Shown: in pieces, positions 17,555-25,818 of the stretch | Layout of the letters: each line of letters begins with the position of its first letter | How positions within the stretch are numbered: the first letter of the stretch is position 1 | Assembly (NCBI GenBank): GCA_945865935.1 | Contig: CAMBFI010000002.1 | Location: forward strand, 62,001 to 126,000 | Source of the DNA: Bordetella parapertussis | GTDB lineage: Bacteria > Pseudomonadota > Gammaproteobacteria > Burkholderiales > Burkholderiaceae_B | Reading direction: 5' to 3' | DNA: 64,000 nt | Translations under genes and position numbers: made by a program | The notes under the pieces: generated by a model | Database searches by the model: none | What the model saw: the letters and a program-made list of their open reading frames with translations, nothing else | Told to the model about the DNA's origin: nothing

Positions 17555-18532
17555 TTAAGCGTTCGCGGCCATGGATGCCTTGACCTTCTCACGTAATTTA
17601 TTGAGCGAGCCACCTTTCATGACCGAGCCGGGCAACGGGTGGCCAACGACTTGTTCTGCAAGCAACGCGGACTCAATCAGCTTCTCGAGATCAATGCCAG
17701 TTTCGATACCCATCTCATGGCACATGAAGACGAGATCTTCCGTACAGACGTTACCCGATGCACCGGAATGCGATGCGAAGGGGCATCCGCCCAGACCTGC
17801 TACGGCCGCATCAAAAATTGCAACGCCCATTTCCATTCCGGCGTAAGCATTGGCAATACCCATTCCTCGTGTGTCGTGCAGGTGCAAGGATAATTGCAAA
17901 TCGGGATACTTGTTACGCACTGCACCAACCACCTTGCGGATCGACCCAGGTGTCGCCCAGGCCATCGTGTCCGCTAAGGACAACACCTCAAGCTTGAACT
18001 TATGCTCGTCCGCTAAATCGTGGAAGGTCTGAATCATGTCCAATATGCGCGCCACCGGAATGTCGCCTTCAAAGTTACAACCAAATACCGCCATGATGCT
18101 GGCACGGTTGATCGTCACGTTGTAGTGATTAAACATGCCGATCATCGAACGCACGGCCTCAACGTTTTGAGCGAGCGTACGCTTCTGATTACGCAACAAG
18201 AATTTCTCTGAGGCGGTGAGGGACAGCGAACCGCGAATATCGAGTTTTTGTGTGGCGATTGCGCGCTCGAGTCCCTTATCGTTTAACCATAATCCTGTGT
18301 AACGCACGCCAGGCTTGCGCTTGAAGCCAGCGACAATCTCCGGAGCATCCGCCATCTGCGGCACAGCGGCTGGGCTCACAAAAGATGTCACTTGAATTTG
18401 CTCAAGCCCCGTTTCAGACAAGCTATCGATCAATTCAATTTTGCGCGAAGTCGGAATCGGGCCTTTCTCAATCTGCATCCCTTCGCGAGGGCCTTCTTCA
18501 AGAATCCGTACGCGCTTTGGCAAGTCTGACAT
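17555..18532 (-). CDS. Hydroxymethylglutaryl-CoA lyase family protein
   Basis: 325 residues, TIM barrel of the HMGL/DRE family. It begins with RVRILEEGPREGMQIEKG, where the usual VGPRDGLQ signature has Glu in place of Asp. The metal-binding LHLHDTRGMGIANAYAGME and the catalytic-cysteine loop GLGGCPFASHSGASGN are intact. It would cleave a 3-hydroxy-3-methylglutaryl-CoA-like thioester to acetyl-CoA (or propionyl-CoA) and an acid. CAGGAG stands before ATG 18532. It leads an operon with the MmgE/PrpD gene and is divergent from tctB-tctA-tctC. Citramalyl-CoA lyase or a related activity is an alternative. Confidence 0.85.
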   Translation of the reverse strand: MSDLPKRVRILEEGPREGMQIEKGPIPTSRKIELIDSLSETGLEQIQVTSFVSPAAVPQMADAPEIVAGFKRKPGVRYTGLWLNDKGLERAIATQKLDIRGSLSLTASEKFLLRNQKRTLAQNVEAVRSMIGMFNHYNVTINRASIMAVFGCNFEGDIPVARILDMIQTFHDLADEHKFKLEVLSLADTMAWATPGSIRKVVGAVRNKYPDLQLSLHLHDTRGMGIANAYAGMEMGVAIFDAAVAGLGGCPFASHSGASGNVCTEDLVFMCHEMGIETGIDLEKLIESALLAEQVVGHPLPGSVMKGGSLNKLREKVKASMAANA

Positions 18533-18697
18533 GTCTGCTCCTGTTTATAAGTGTGTATCGCGCAAGCGACCTGAAATTCCAAATCATTGGGTTCAGAGTA
18601 AACCCAGCGCCAAGTCAATGTCAACGCAGGTCGTTAGCGCTTCCAATATGTGATCAAACTGGGTTTAGCCACCGCCCGACGCCTTGGAAGTGCCTGA
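18533..18697. promoter_or_regulatory. Divergent control region with TGGGTT repeats
   Basis: This lies between the HMGL operon and tctB. It contains a 19-bp dyad TGGGTT-cagagta-AACCCA (18588-18606) and a further TGGGTT at 18660-18665, upstream of the -35 at 18698. No regulator gene adjoins. The repeats are candidates for an operator shared by both operons. Confidence 0.4.
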
Positions 18698-18726
18698 TTG
18701 ACAATAGGTACGCTTAGACCTAGGAT
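18698..18726 (+). promoter_or_regulatory. Sigma-70-type promoter of the tctBAC-flavoprotein operon
   Basis: Perfect -35 TTGACA (18698-18703), 17-nt spacer, TAGGAT (18721-18726). Start predicted near 18733, giving a leader of about 80 nt before ATG 18815. Confidence 0.68.
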
Positions 18727-18814
18727 TGCCAACAAGAAAAAGAAGTTGTTCATCCGCGAAGGTCGGATAGAGCTAACTACAAATTAGGGGACAATCCATG
18801 CAGAGCCGCTCAAG

Positions 18815-19273
18815 ATGAACGCCGAAAGAACAGGGGGCCTTTTCTGGTTTCTCTTTGGTTGCGCCGCAATATATGGGGGGCTGGACCTGGAACTCGGCAC
18901 CATGCAAGAGCCAGGTTCAGGCTTTCTGACCTTTGTGGCGGGCTCCTTCGTGACCTGCATGGCCACGCTAATTATTATTCAGTCCTATCGCGCGGATCCA
19001 GCAGTATCGGTACGCGTAGCGGATCTTTGGAAGGGCAAAAAATGGAAGCGAGCCGTCGCAATCACCATTCTGATCGCGCTATTTATCCTTTCTTTTGAAA
19101 CGCTCGGTTTTTTTCTCTGTAGTCTAGCCCTGCTCATTATCATCATGCGTTGGCTCGAGGGCCTAAGCTGGAAGCTTTGCCTGCTGGTGCCGTCCATAGC
19201 GATCGGGACCACTTACGTGGTCTTCAAATTCTTTATGAAAATCTCGCTTCCGGCGGGAATGTTCGGCTTCTGA
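18815..19273 (+). CDS. tctB: TctB-family small membrane subunit of a tripartite tricarboxylate transporter
   Basis: 152 residues with four predicted membrane helices (about 9-25, 35-55, 78-97, 100-120 with a final hydrophobic stretch near 128-146). The motif MQEPGSGFLTFVAGSFV between the first helices is typical of TctB (DUF1468): the acidic-Pro-Gly sequence is shared with the second TctB in this window (LDEPGAGLFP). It forms the membrane complex with TctA, encoded 16 nt downstream. The gene opens the operon after the promoter at 18698. Confidence 0.9.
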   Translation: MNAERTGGLFWFLFGCAAIYGGLDLELGTMQEPGSGFLTFVAGSFVTCMATLIIIQSYRADPAVSVRVADLWKGKKWKRAVAITILIALFILSFETLGFFLCSLALLIIIMRWLEGLSWKLCLLVPSIAIGTTYVVFKFFMKISLPAGMFGF

Positions 19274-19289
19274 CGAGAGACACGTACAC

Positions 19290-20804
19290 ATGGATTTCGC
19301 AGATAACCTCCTCACTGGCCTAGCGGTCGCCTTTCAACCGCATAACCTGCTGTTCTGTTTTATCGGTGTTCTGATCGGCACGCTGATCGGCGTGTTACCT
19401 GGACTGGGGCCCGTCGGTGCAATGTCTATTCTTTTACCAGTGACATTTGGCATTTCGCCCGTCACCGCCATCATCATGCTCTCTGGCATCTACTACGGCG
19501 CCCAGTACGGGGGGTCGACCACCTCCATCCTTGTCGGCATACCGGGCGAAGCCGCCTCGGTCGTCACGATGCTTGATGGCCATCAAATGGCACTCAAAGG
19601 TCGTGCGGGCCCTGCGTTGGGCATCGCCGCCTTCGGCTCTTTTATTGCCGGCACCTTGGGAATTATCGGCTTGATGCTGCTTGCCCCCCCCTTGGCCGCC
19701 GTGGCGCTGAAGTTTGGACCGCCCGAATATTTTGCCTTGATGATTATGGGCCTGATTATTCTGACCTACCTTGCGCAAAAATCGATGGTGAAATCTCTGA
19801 TGATGGCAGGTGTCGGCATACTCATCGGCATGGTGGGACTCGATACGATGACGGGTATGCCACGGTTCACCTTCGACGTTCCTGATCTCATCGACGGAGT
19901 CGGCATCGCACCCCTCGCCATGGGGCTCTTCGGCGTGTCAGAGATACTGCTCAATGTCGAGCAAACGATCAAGCAAAGCGTGGTGGTCAAGCAGGTTAAG
20001 AATCTTCTACCCAGCAAGCAAGACTGGAAAGACTCTGCCATGCCGATCGCACGAGGCTCAGTTGCTGGATTTTTTCTAGGCATCTTGCCGGGTGGCGGCG
20101 CCGTACTGGCGTCATTTATCTCTTACGGAATAGAAAAACGCCTGTCCAAGCACCCAGAGACCTTTGGTCACGGTGCGATTGCTGGCGTGGCAGGCCCCGA
20201 GTCTGCCAACAACGCTGCTGCACAAGCGGCATTCATCCCGCTCCTAACCCTCGGGGTTCCTGCCAATGCTGTCATGGGGATTTTGCTTGGAGCGTTGCTG
20301 ATCCATGGCATCACACCCGGACCCATGATGATCCAAAAAAATCCCGAGCTTTTCTGGGGAACGGTCACAAGCATGTATGTAGGCAACCTCATGTTGCTCG
20401 TGCTGAATCTACCGCTGATCGGTCTTTGGGTGCGTTTGCTCAAAGTTCAATACGCGGTGCTGTTTCCACTCATCCTTTTTATTGCACTGATTGGCGCTTA
20501 CGTCATCAACGGCAGTGAAATGGACTTATACCTGATGCTGTTTTTCGGCGTGATCGGCTACTTGATGCGCAAGTTTGACTATGAACCTGCTCCGTTGATT
20601 CTTGCTTTCGTTTTGACGAACATCCTGGAAGACTCACTGCGCCAGTCACTCATCATCTCTGGTGGAAGCATGTCAATCTTCGTCACGCGCCCGATCGCAG
20701 CGGGCTTTTTATTCGTTTCCCTCGTTCTTCTCATTACGGCCGTCATGCCCAGCATAAGAAAGAAACGCAGCGCGTTGGCTGCGACGGCTGATGAAAACGC
20801 TTAA
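19290..20804 (+). CDS. tctA: TctA-family large membrane subunit of a tripartite tricarboxylate transporter
   Basis: 504 residues, about 12 membrane helices. Family landmarks: LIGVLPGLGPVGAMSILLP near residue 35, YYGAQYGGSTTSILVGIPGEAAS near residue 70, and a mirrored second half with LPGGGAVLASFISYGIEKR and GVAGPESANNAAAQAAFIPLLTLG. TctA forms the substrate pathway and uses an ion gradient; TctC delivers the ligand. It lies between tctB and tctC, completing a full transporter. The substrate is a carboxylate; a tricarballylate- or citrate-like acid is suggested by the flavoprotein downstream. Confidence 0.94.
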   Translation: MDFADNLLTGLAVAFQPHNLLFCFIGVLIGTLIGVLPGLGPVGAMSILLPVTFGISPVTAIIMLSGIYYGAQYGGSTTSILVGIPGEAASVVTMLDGHQMALKGRAGPALGIAAFGSFIAGTLGIIGLMLLAPPLAAVALKFGPPEYFALMIMGLIILTYLAQKSMVKSLMMAGVGILIGMVGLDTMTGMPRFTFDVPDLIDGVGIAPLAMGLFGVSEILLNVEQTIKQSVVVKQVKNLLPSKQDWKDSAMPIARGSVAGFFLGILPGGGAVLASFISYGIEKRLSKHPETFGHGAIAGVAGPESANNAAAQAAFIPLLTLGVPANAVMGILLGALLIHGITPGPMMIQKNPELFWGTVTSMYVGNLMLLVLNLPLIGLWVRLLKVQYAVLFPLILFIALIGAYVINGSEMDLYLMLFFGVIGYLMRKFDYEPAPLILAFVLTNILEDSLRQSLIISGGSMSIFVTRPIAAGFLFVSLVLLITAVMPSIRKKRSALAATADENA

Positions 20805-20837
20805 TACACAATATCCATTTATCTACCGAGGACGCAC

Positions 20838-21812
20838 ATGAAAATCAATACCGCCTTACGCGCAGCTGGAGCAGCCGGAGCTCTCTTAACCTCCTTAATA
20901 CTGCCTGCCGCAGCGCAAGCACAATACCCCGATAAGACCATCACTCTGTATGTTGCTTTCGCAGCCGGCGCAACGACCGACCTTACCGCTCGCACACTGG
21001 CACAAGGCGTTGAAAAAATATTGGGCGTTCCTATTGCCGTTGAAAACAAAGGGGGTGGCGGAGCCACTGTTGCGAACGGCTTGCTCGCCAGCAAAAAACC
21101 TGATGGTTACTCTCTTTTGGTGACCTCAACGGGCTCGATTACTGTGCGCCCCTTGCTGATGAAGCTAGCCTATACGCCAAAAGACTTCCGGGTACTGATG
21201 CAGTACACCTTCTATATCGGCGGCCTCGTTGTGCCAGCGGACTCCCCATGGAAGTCAGTCGATGAATTCGTCGCACATGCGAAGAAAAATCCAGGCATGA
21301 CATACGCCTCGAGCGGCCCGAATACTCAGCAACAAATCGGTGTTGAATCCTTCGCACGCTGCAAGGGATTGACGTTTAAACATGTACCCACAAAGGGTGG
21401 CTCAGCGGCGAATACTGCCCTGATGGGCAAGCATGTCGACTTCATCGCAGGCTCCGGTTCGCACATCCCACTCGTGCAGCAAGGGACGTTTCGTGAGCTA
21501 GTGACCTTCCACGTTGATGCGCGCGATCCTAAACGCCCTGATATTCCCGTGATGAAAGATATTGGCTGTCCTCCAACGAATCCGCCTAATGGGATGATTG
21601 TGGTGGCCCCATCCGGTCTGCCAGATCCGATCGCTGCAAAGCTAACCGCTGCCTTCAAGCAGGTTTCAGAAACACCTGAATTTAAAAAGCTGCTAGACAA
21701 ATATAATCTCGACTATGCCTACGAGGATGGCAAGTCTGTACAAGATAAATTTCCGGCCGAAATTGAGTGGTACAAAAAATATTTTACCGAAGCTGGCATG
21801 ACACTTAGATAA
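20838..21812 (+). CDS. tctC: Bug/TctC periplasmic binding protein of the TTT system
   Basis: 324 residues. The signal peptide ends near AQA-QY (residue 30). It carries YPDKTITLYVAFAAGATTD, GVPIAVENKGGGGATV, LASKKPDGYSLLVTSTGS, and YASSGPNTQQQIGVESFARCKG. The AAGATTD loop differs from the more common PGGSTD of other Bug proteins, suggesting an altered ligand carboxylate clamp. It follows tctA by 33 nt with GAGGAC before ATG, and precedes the flavoprotein by 18 nt. It captures the organic acid in the periplasm for TctAB. Confidence 0.92.
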   Translation: MKINTALRAAGAAGALLTSLILPAAAQAQYPDKTITLYVAFAAGATTDLTARTLAQGVEKILGVPIAVENKGGGGATVANGLLASKKPDGYSLLVTSTGSITVRPLLMKLAYTPKDFRVLMQYTFYIGGLVVPADSPWKSVDEFVAHAKKNPGMTYASSGPNTQQQIGVESFARCKGLTFKHVPTKGGSAANTALMGKHVDFIAGSGSHIPLVQQGTFRELVTFHVDARDPKRPDIPVMKDIGCPPTNPPNGMIVVAPSGLPDPIAAKLTAAFKQVSETPEFKKLLDKYNLDYAYEDGKSVQDKFPAEIEWYKKYFTEAGMTLR

Positions 21813-21830
21813 ACGAAACTGGATCAGAAT

Positions 21831-23309
21831 ATGAAGCAAACTAACCCCCAAAATATTACTTGGGATGCAACGGCCGACTTGGTCGTTGTGGGCTTTGGTG
21901 GGGCGGGTGCAGCCACAGCAATTACTGCAGTAGAAGCAGGGGCCTCTGTCATCTTGTTAGACAAGGCACCAGAGGGGCAAGAGGGCGGTAACACTCGGGT
22001 CGCTGCTCAAGGCTATCTCAATACCTCAACGCCTGAAGGTGCAGCCACCTATCTAAATGCCCTGTGTGGCCCCTATACCGTGCCACAAGACATGGTTAAG
22101 GTCTGGGCCGAAGAAATGTGTAAGAACAACGAGTGGCTGTCATCCATTGGCGGCGACCCGCAAGAACATCAACATAAGGTGGGGATCGAGTTCCCCGACC
22201 TCCCAGGAGCCGATTCGGTACACAAGTTTCACCACGGCGACATTCTTGGCTATTCAAAAACATGGGAAATGTTGGCTGAAGCTGTGCGCGTGCGGCCCAT
22301 TGAAGTGCGGTACGAGTGTCCGGCCACGCGCTTGGTTCAAGATCCCTTGACGCAGGAAGTCATCGGCGTGGTGGCGAACCACAAAGGCAAGTCTATCAAT
22401 ATCAAGGCGCGCAAGGGTGTTGTTTTAACCTGTGGGGGCTTTGAAAATAATCAAGAGATGATTCGTAACTACCTTACTGGTGTGCCGTATTGCTATACAT
22501 CGGGTAGCCCTTTCAACGAGGGTGATGGTGTGCGTATGGCGATGGAGCTGGGTGCTGACCTGTGGCACATGAACAACTTTGCTGGTCCGTCGATGGCGCT
22601 TAAAGTGCCAGACTACCCCACAACATTTTCGATGATGGCGCTGCATTTTTCCCACGAGCCAGCAGGTGGGATGGTAGTCGTGGGGCCAGATGGCAAACGC
22701 TTTACGGACGAGAAGTACAAAACAAGGCATGGCAAGGTTGAGCACCATGGTAAATGGTACGCGCTGCGCACGCCCTGCCCGATGTACATGATCTTCGATC
22801 AAGCAATGATGAGTGACGGTCCGATTTATGACGGAAAGCCAACCCATGGCTGGACCCAAATCATGAGCGGCTATACCTGGAGTAAAGACAACAAAACAGA
22901 ATTAGCGAAAGGCTGGATCAAAACCGCACCCACCTTAGCTGCTCTGGCGAAACTGCTCGACTTGCCCGAAGGTAGCCTAGATCAAACTGCGGCACGCTGG
23001 AACGACCTGGTCGCGGCGGGGGCAGACTCGGACTGCGGTCGAACCAAAATGTTCCAGCCCTTTGGCGCAGGCCCATTCTATGCCGTTGAGCTCTCACCTT
23101 CGATGCTCAATACCCAAGGTGGCCCACGCCGTAATGCCCACGCTGAAATCGTTCGACCTGATGGAACGCCCATTCCACGCTTGTATAGCGCGGGCGAACT
23201 CGGTTCAATTTTCAGCTATCTCTACCAAGGTACCGGCAATATCGGTGAATGCTTTGCATTCGGACGTATCGCCGCCCGAAGCGCAGTCGCTCAAAAAGCG
23301 TGGGGCTAA
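21831..23309 (+). CDS. FAD-dependent oxidoreductase (TcuA/fumarate-reductase-flavoprotein-like)
   Basis: 492 residues. N-terminal dinucleotide fold VVVGFGGAGAATAITAVEAGASV (residues 18-40) with the second FAD motif EGGNTRVAAQG, a central capping domain, and C-terminal YQGTGNIGECFAFGRIAARSA, typical of the fumarate reductase/tricarballylate dehydrogenase/ketosteroid dehydrogenase group. It would introduce or remove a C=C bond next to a carboxylate or carbonyl. Encoded 18 nt after tctC, so its substrate is probably what the transporter imports, as in Salmonella tcuABC. No TcuB-like electron acceptor gene is present. A ketosteroid-dehydrogenase-like role cannot be excluded. Confidence 0.82.
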   Translation: MKQTNPQNITWDATADLVVVGFGGAGAATAITAVEAGASVILLDKAPEGQEGGNTRVAAQGYLNTSTPEGAATYLNALCGPYTVPQDMVKVWAEEMCKNNEWLSSIGGDPQEHQHKVGIEFPDLPGADSVHKFHHGDILGYSKTWEMLAEAVRVRPIEVRYECPATRLVQDPLTQEVIGVVANHKGKSINIKARKGVVLTCGGFENNQEMIRNYLTGVPYCYTSGSPFNEGDGVRMAMELGADLWHMNNFAGPSMALKVPDYPTTFSMMALHFSHEPAGGMVVVGPDGKRFTDEKYKTRHGKVEHHGKWYALRTPCPMYMIFDQAMMSDGPIYDGKPTHGWTQIMSGYTWSKDNKTELAKGWIKTAPTLAALAKLLDLPEGSLDQTAARWNDLVAAGADSDCGRTKMFQPFGAGPFYAVELSPSMLNTQGGPRRNAHAEIVRPDGTPIPRLYSAGELGSIFSYLYQGTGNIGECFAFGRIAARSAVAQKAWG

Positions 23310-23337
23310 GCCCCGCGCATTGAGCAGTGTGTCGTGA

Positions 23338-24276
23338 CTACTTAGCCGCCGGCGTGTACTTCCCGCTTAATTGCGGGGTATGCACGCCAGGCAGGTTAGC
23401 TTCTTGTCTTTCCAGCCGGGTTTGACGAGCCCAAGTGCGTTTTAAATCGTCGCGCACGTTTATCTTCAAGCGTCCCAAACCCTCCGCTTCAAGCTCAATG
23501 ACATCTCCATCCATAAAAGGATTGAGACCTCGGTGGTTGGTACCGGTGGCAACAATATCGCCAGGCTCCAGCGTGTGAATCGAGCTTATCCACTCGATAC
23601 AGCGAGGAATATTGTGCGCCATATCGTCGGTATTGAAATCCTGCATGAGCTTGCCGTTGTTCCACAACCGAATTTGTAATTTTTGTGGATCAGGAATCTC
23701 ATCGGCCGTAACGATGTAGGGCCCAATCGGTGCGAACGTATCGCGCGACTTCATTTTGAAAAAAATGTTGCCCTCCGGACCAAGTCCTCGCGCCGAGCCA
23801 TCGATGAAGTTTACATAGCCAAAAATGTACTTCATCGCATCTTTTGCTGCGACATTGGTGGCGCGCTTGCCAATCACCAATGCAATCTCCGCCTCCCCCT
23901 CAAAAATAGTCGCTGGGACATCAGGCAATACCATTGCATCACCAGGGCCGATGATGGCGCCCGGCGCTTTTTGAAAGGCGTTGATGGGAGCGGGCTCGCT
24001 ACGCGTGCCATCTTCCATGTAATTAACCGCCATACAGTCGATATGGCCGGGCTTGGGCAGCGGAGGACGAATACGCACCGAGGCAACTGGCACGCCCGTC
24101 GCACCGCGGACGAACGCCTCAATCTGCGGACGATATGTCTCAAACTGAGCAATCAGCCCATTGATAAGGTCATGCGGTCCCAAACGGGGGATGTTTGCCA
24201 CAACGGCAGAGACATCGACCACCTGATCGCCTTTCAAAATGCCAAGCTTGAAATCATCAAAAAACAGTATTTTCAT
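23338..24276 (-). CDS. Fumarylacetoacetate hydrolase family protein
   Basis: 312 residues. The FAH domain occupies about residues 75-285, with VNYMEDGTRSEPAPINAFQKAP, FEGEAEIALVIGKRATNV (metal-binding glutamates), FIDGSARGLGPEGNIFF, and the late EPGDIVATGTNHRGLNPFMDGDVIELE. Members hydrolyse or decarboxylate beta-diketo acids or hydrate/isomerise hydroxymuconate-type acids using a divalent metal. GGAG stands 8 nt before ATG 24276. It is divergent from the ten-gene acyl-CoA operon at 24542 and may act late in that pathway, but it could equally belong with the upstream TTT/flavoprotein module. Confidence 0.85.
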   Translation of the reverse strand: MKILFFDDFKLGILKGDQVVDVSAVVANIPRLGPHDLINGLIAQFETYRPQIEAFVRGATGVPVASVRIRPPLPKPGHIDCMAVNYMEDGTRSEPAPINAFQKAPGAIIGPGDAMVLPDVPATIFEGEAEIALVIGKRATNVAAKDAMKYIFGYVNFIDGSARGLGPEGNIFFKMKSRDTFAPIGPYIVTADEIPDPQKLQIRLWNNGKLMQDFNTDDMAHNIPRCIEWISSIHTLEPGDIVATGTNHRGLNPFMDGDVIELEAEGLGRLKINVRDDLKRTWARQTRLERQEANLPGVHTPQLSGKYTPAAK

Positions 24277-24471
24277 TTTTGAGTCTCCATCAAAAAGATT
24301 TTGTCTTGTCGCGTGTCAACCTTAGCATCGCGCCTTTCAGGTCACGCCTTTGAAACCAAGGAAGTCCATATTTTGAAAACCCCCACCTATTTACCTTAGC
24401 CCTCTGAAATAGGGTGATTCAAGCGAACCTTTATGCTAGGATAAATTCCAATAAAGCGCCGTCAAATCAAA

Positions 24472-24490
24472 AAGAACAATAGGCGTTCTT
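24472..24490. promoter_or_regulatory. Candidate operator upstream of the ten-gene acyl-CoA operon
   Basis: A perfect 19-bp dyad AAGAAC-aataggc-GTTCTT (24472-24490), 51 nt before the GTG start of the first acyl-CoA dehydrogenase. A TAGGAT (24437-24442) upstream could be the -10, with no good -35. No regulator gene is adjacent, so the binding protein is unknown. Confidence 0.4.
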
Positions 24491-24541
24491 GGCTAACGAT
24501 AAAACAAAATTAGTCAGCACTGCATTCTTGGGAGATACACA

Positions 24542-25795
24542 GTGGATTTTGGATATACCAAAGAGCAAGAAGCTCTTCGCAAAGAGGTTCTTGATTTCAT
24601 TCGCGTCAATTTGACCGCCGAAGTGTATGCGGAGCTCGATGCCGACGAAGAGGCGCTCGAAAACGGAAAAAGCGAACGTCACCCTGGAAAAAAAGGACCC
24701 TTGGTCAGCGCGGTCTTCAAGCGCATTGGTGAGCGTGGCTGGCTGGGCTATAGCTACCCTAAAGAATATGGTGGTGGTGGCGGTGATCGCGTTGGCCAAA
24801 ACATCATCGAAGAAGAGTTTCAGCGCGCAGGTATTCAAGTCGGCTTGGCTGGCAGTGGCGCACCCGCCATCATCGCAGCGGGCACCGAAGAGCAAAAGCG
24901 TCACTACTTGCCCAAACTCATCGCGATGGAATACACCTTTGCATTAGGTTTTACCGAGCCGCACGCTGGTGCCGATCTAGCAGCCCTGCGATGTCGAGCC
25001 GTGCGTGATGGCGATCACTTCGTCATCAACGGCCAAAAGATGTACACCACGGCAGCGCATACCGCTACGCATATGTATTTGATGGCACGCACCGACCCAG
25101 AAGCCGCGCGACACGACGGCATATCGATTTTTCTTTTCCCAATGGATACACCAGGTTTGACGGTGCGGCCACTCTGGACGATTCAAAATAATCCTCGTGC
25201 ACCGCGCGGCACCACATATGGCGATGCGCGTAGCAATGAAGTATTTTTTGAAAATGCTCGTATCCATGAGTCCTGCTTGTTAGGTCGTGAGAATCAGGGT
25301 TGGCGTGTGGGCTCGATGGGTTTAAATCTGGATCGCGTTGGGGCATCTCGTTATCTTCGTTCTGTACGTCGCGATGAAGACATTGTGAATTGGATCAAGT
25401 CCAATTCGTTTGGCGATTATTCGCCTGCAAAAAATCCTGCTATTCGTGACAAGGTTGCGGAGCTTTGGATCGAGGGGCAGATCTGCCGTCTCATGACCAT
25501 GCGCAGTATGTCTATCGTCGAACACGGCGGCAACTTCACATACGAAGGTTCAGCCGAAAAAGTATGGTCGCCTGAGCACGGCGTGCGCACAACGGAGGCC
25601 ATCACACAAATGCTCGGGCCTTACGCGACGCTACTGAACGGATCTCCTCATGCAGTTGAAAAAGGCGTCTTCGCGCACAACACGATGGGTGCGTTTCAGT
25701 CTGGCATCAATCATGGCAGCGTCCAGATTATGCGGGATCAAGTAGCAAAGCGAGGGCTTGAGCTGCCCTCCTCACGTCGCGCAAAATCAAAATAA
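24542..25795 (+). CDS. Acyl-CoA dehydrogenase, probable catalytic subunit of a heteromeric enzyme
   Basis: 417 residues; GTG start with GGAGATACACA immediately upstream. Acyl-CoA dehydrogenase fold: N-terminal helices, FTEPHAGADLAALRC and INGQKMYTTAAHTATHMYLMA (flavin- and substrate-binding middle domain), C-terminal helical domain ending near HGSVQIMRDQVAKR. At the usual MCAD catalytic position (YEGT) there is FQSG. At the position used by isovaleryl-CoA-type enzymes an acidic residue is present (GLNLDRVGAS, Asp for Glu). First gene of a ten-gene operon; the second dehydrogenase follows after 23 nt. It should oxidise an acyl-CoA to enoyl-CoA. Confidence 0.87.
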   Translation: MDFGYTKEQEALRKEVLDFIRVNLTAEVYAELDADEEALENGKSERHPGKKGPLVSAVFKRIGERGWLGYSYPKEYGGGGGDRVGQNIIEEEFQRAGIQVGLAGSGAPAIIAAGTEEQKRHYLPKLIAMEYTFALGFTEPHAGADLAALRCRAVRDGDHFVINGQKMYTTAAHTATHMYLMARTDPEAARHDGISIFLFPMDTPGLTVRPLWTIQNNPRAPRGTTYGDARSNEVFFENARIHESCLLGRENQGWRVGSMGLNLDRVGASRYLRSVRRDEDIVNWIKSNSFGDYSPAKNPAIRDKVAELWIEGQICRLMTMRSMSIVEHGGNFTYEGSAEKVWSPEHGVRTTEAITQMLGPYATLLNGSPHAVEKGVFAHNTMGAFQSGINHGSVQIMRDQVAKRGLELPSSRRAKSK

Positions 25796-25818
25796 AGCAC
25801 TCGCTACAGGAAAGAATC

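Noticed and set aside
23683-24282. 199-codon open frame opposite the fumarylacetoacetase-family gene
   Set aside because: It is antisense to a gene with complete metal-site motifs and has no domain of its own.
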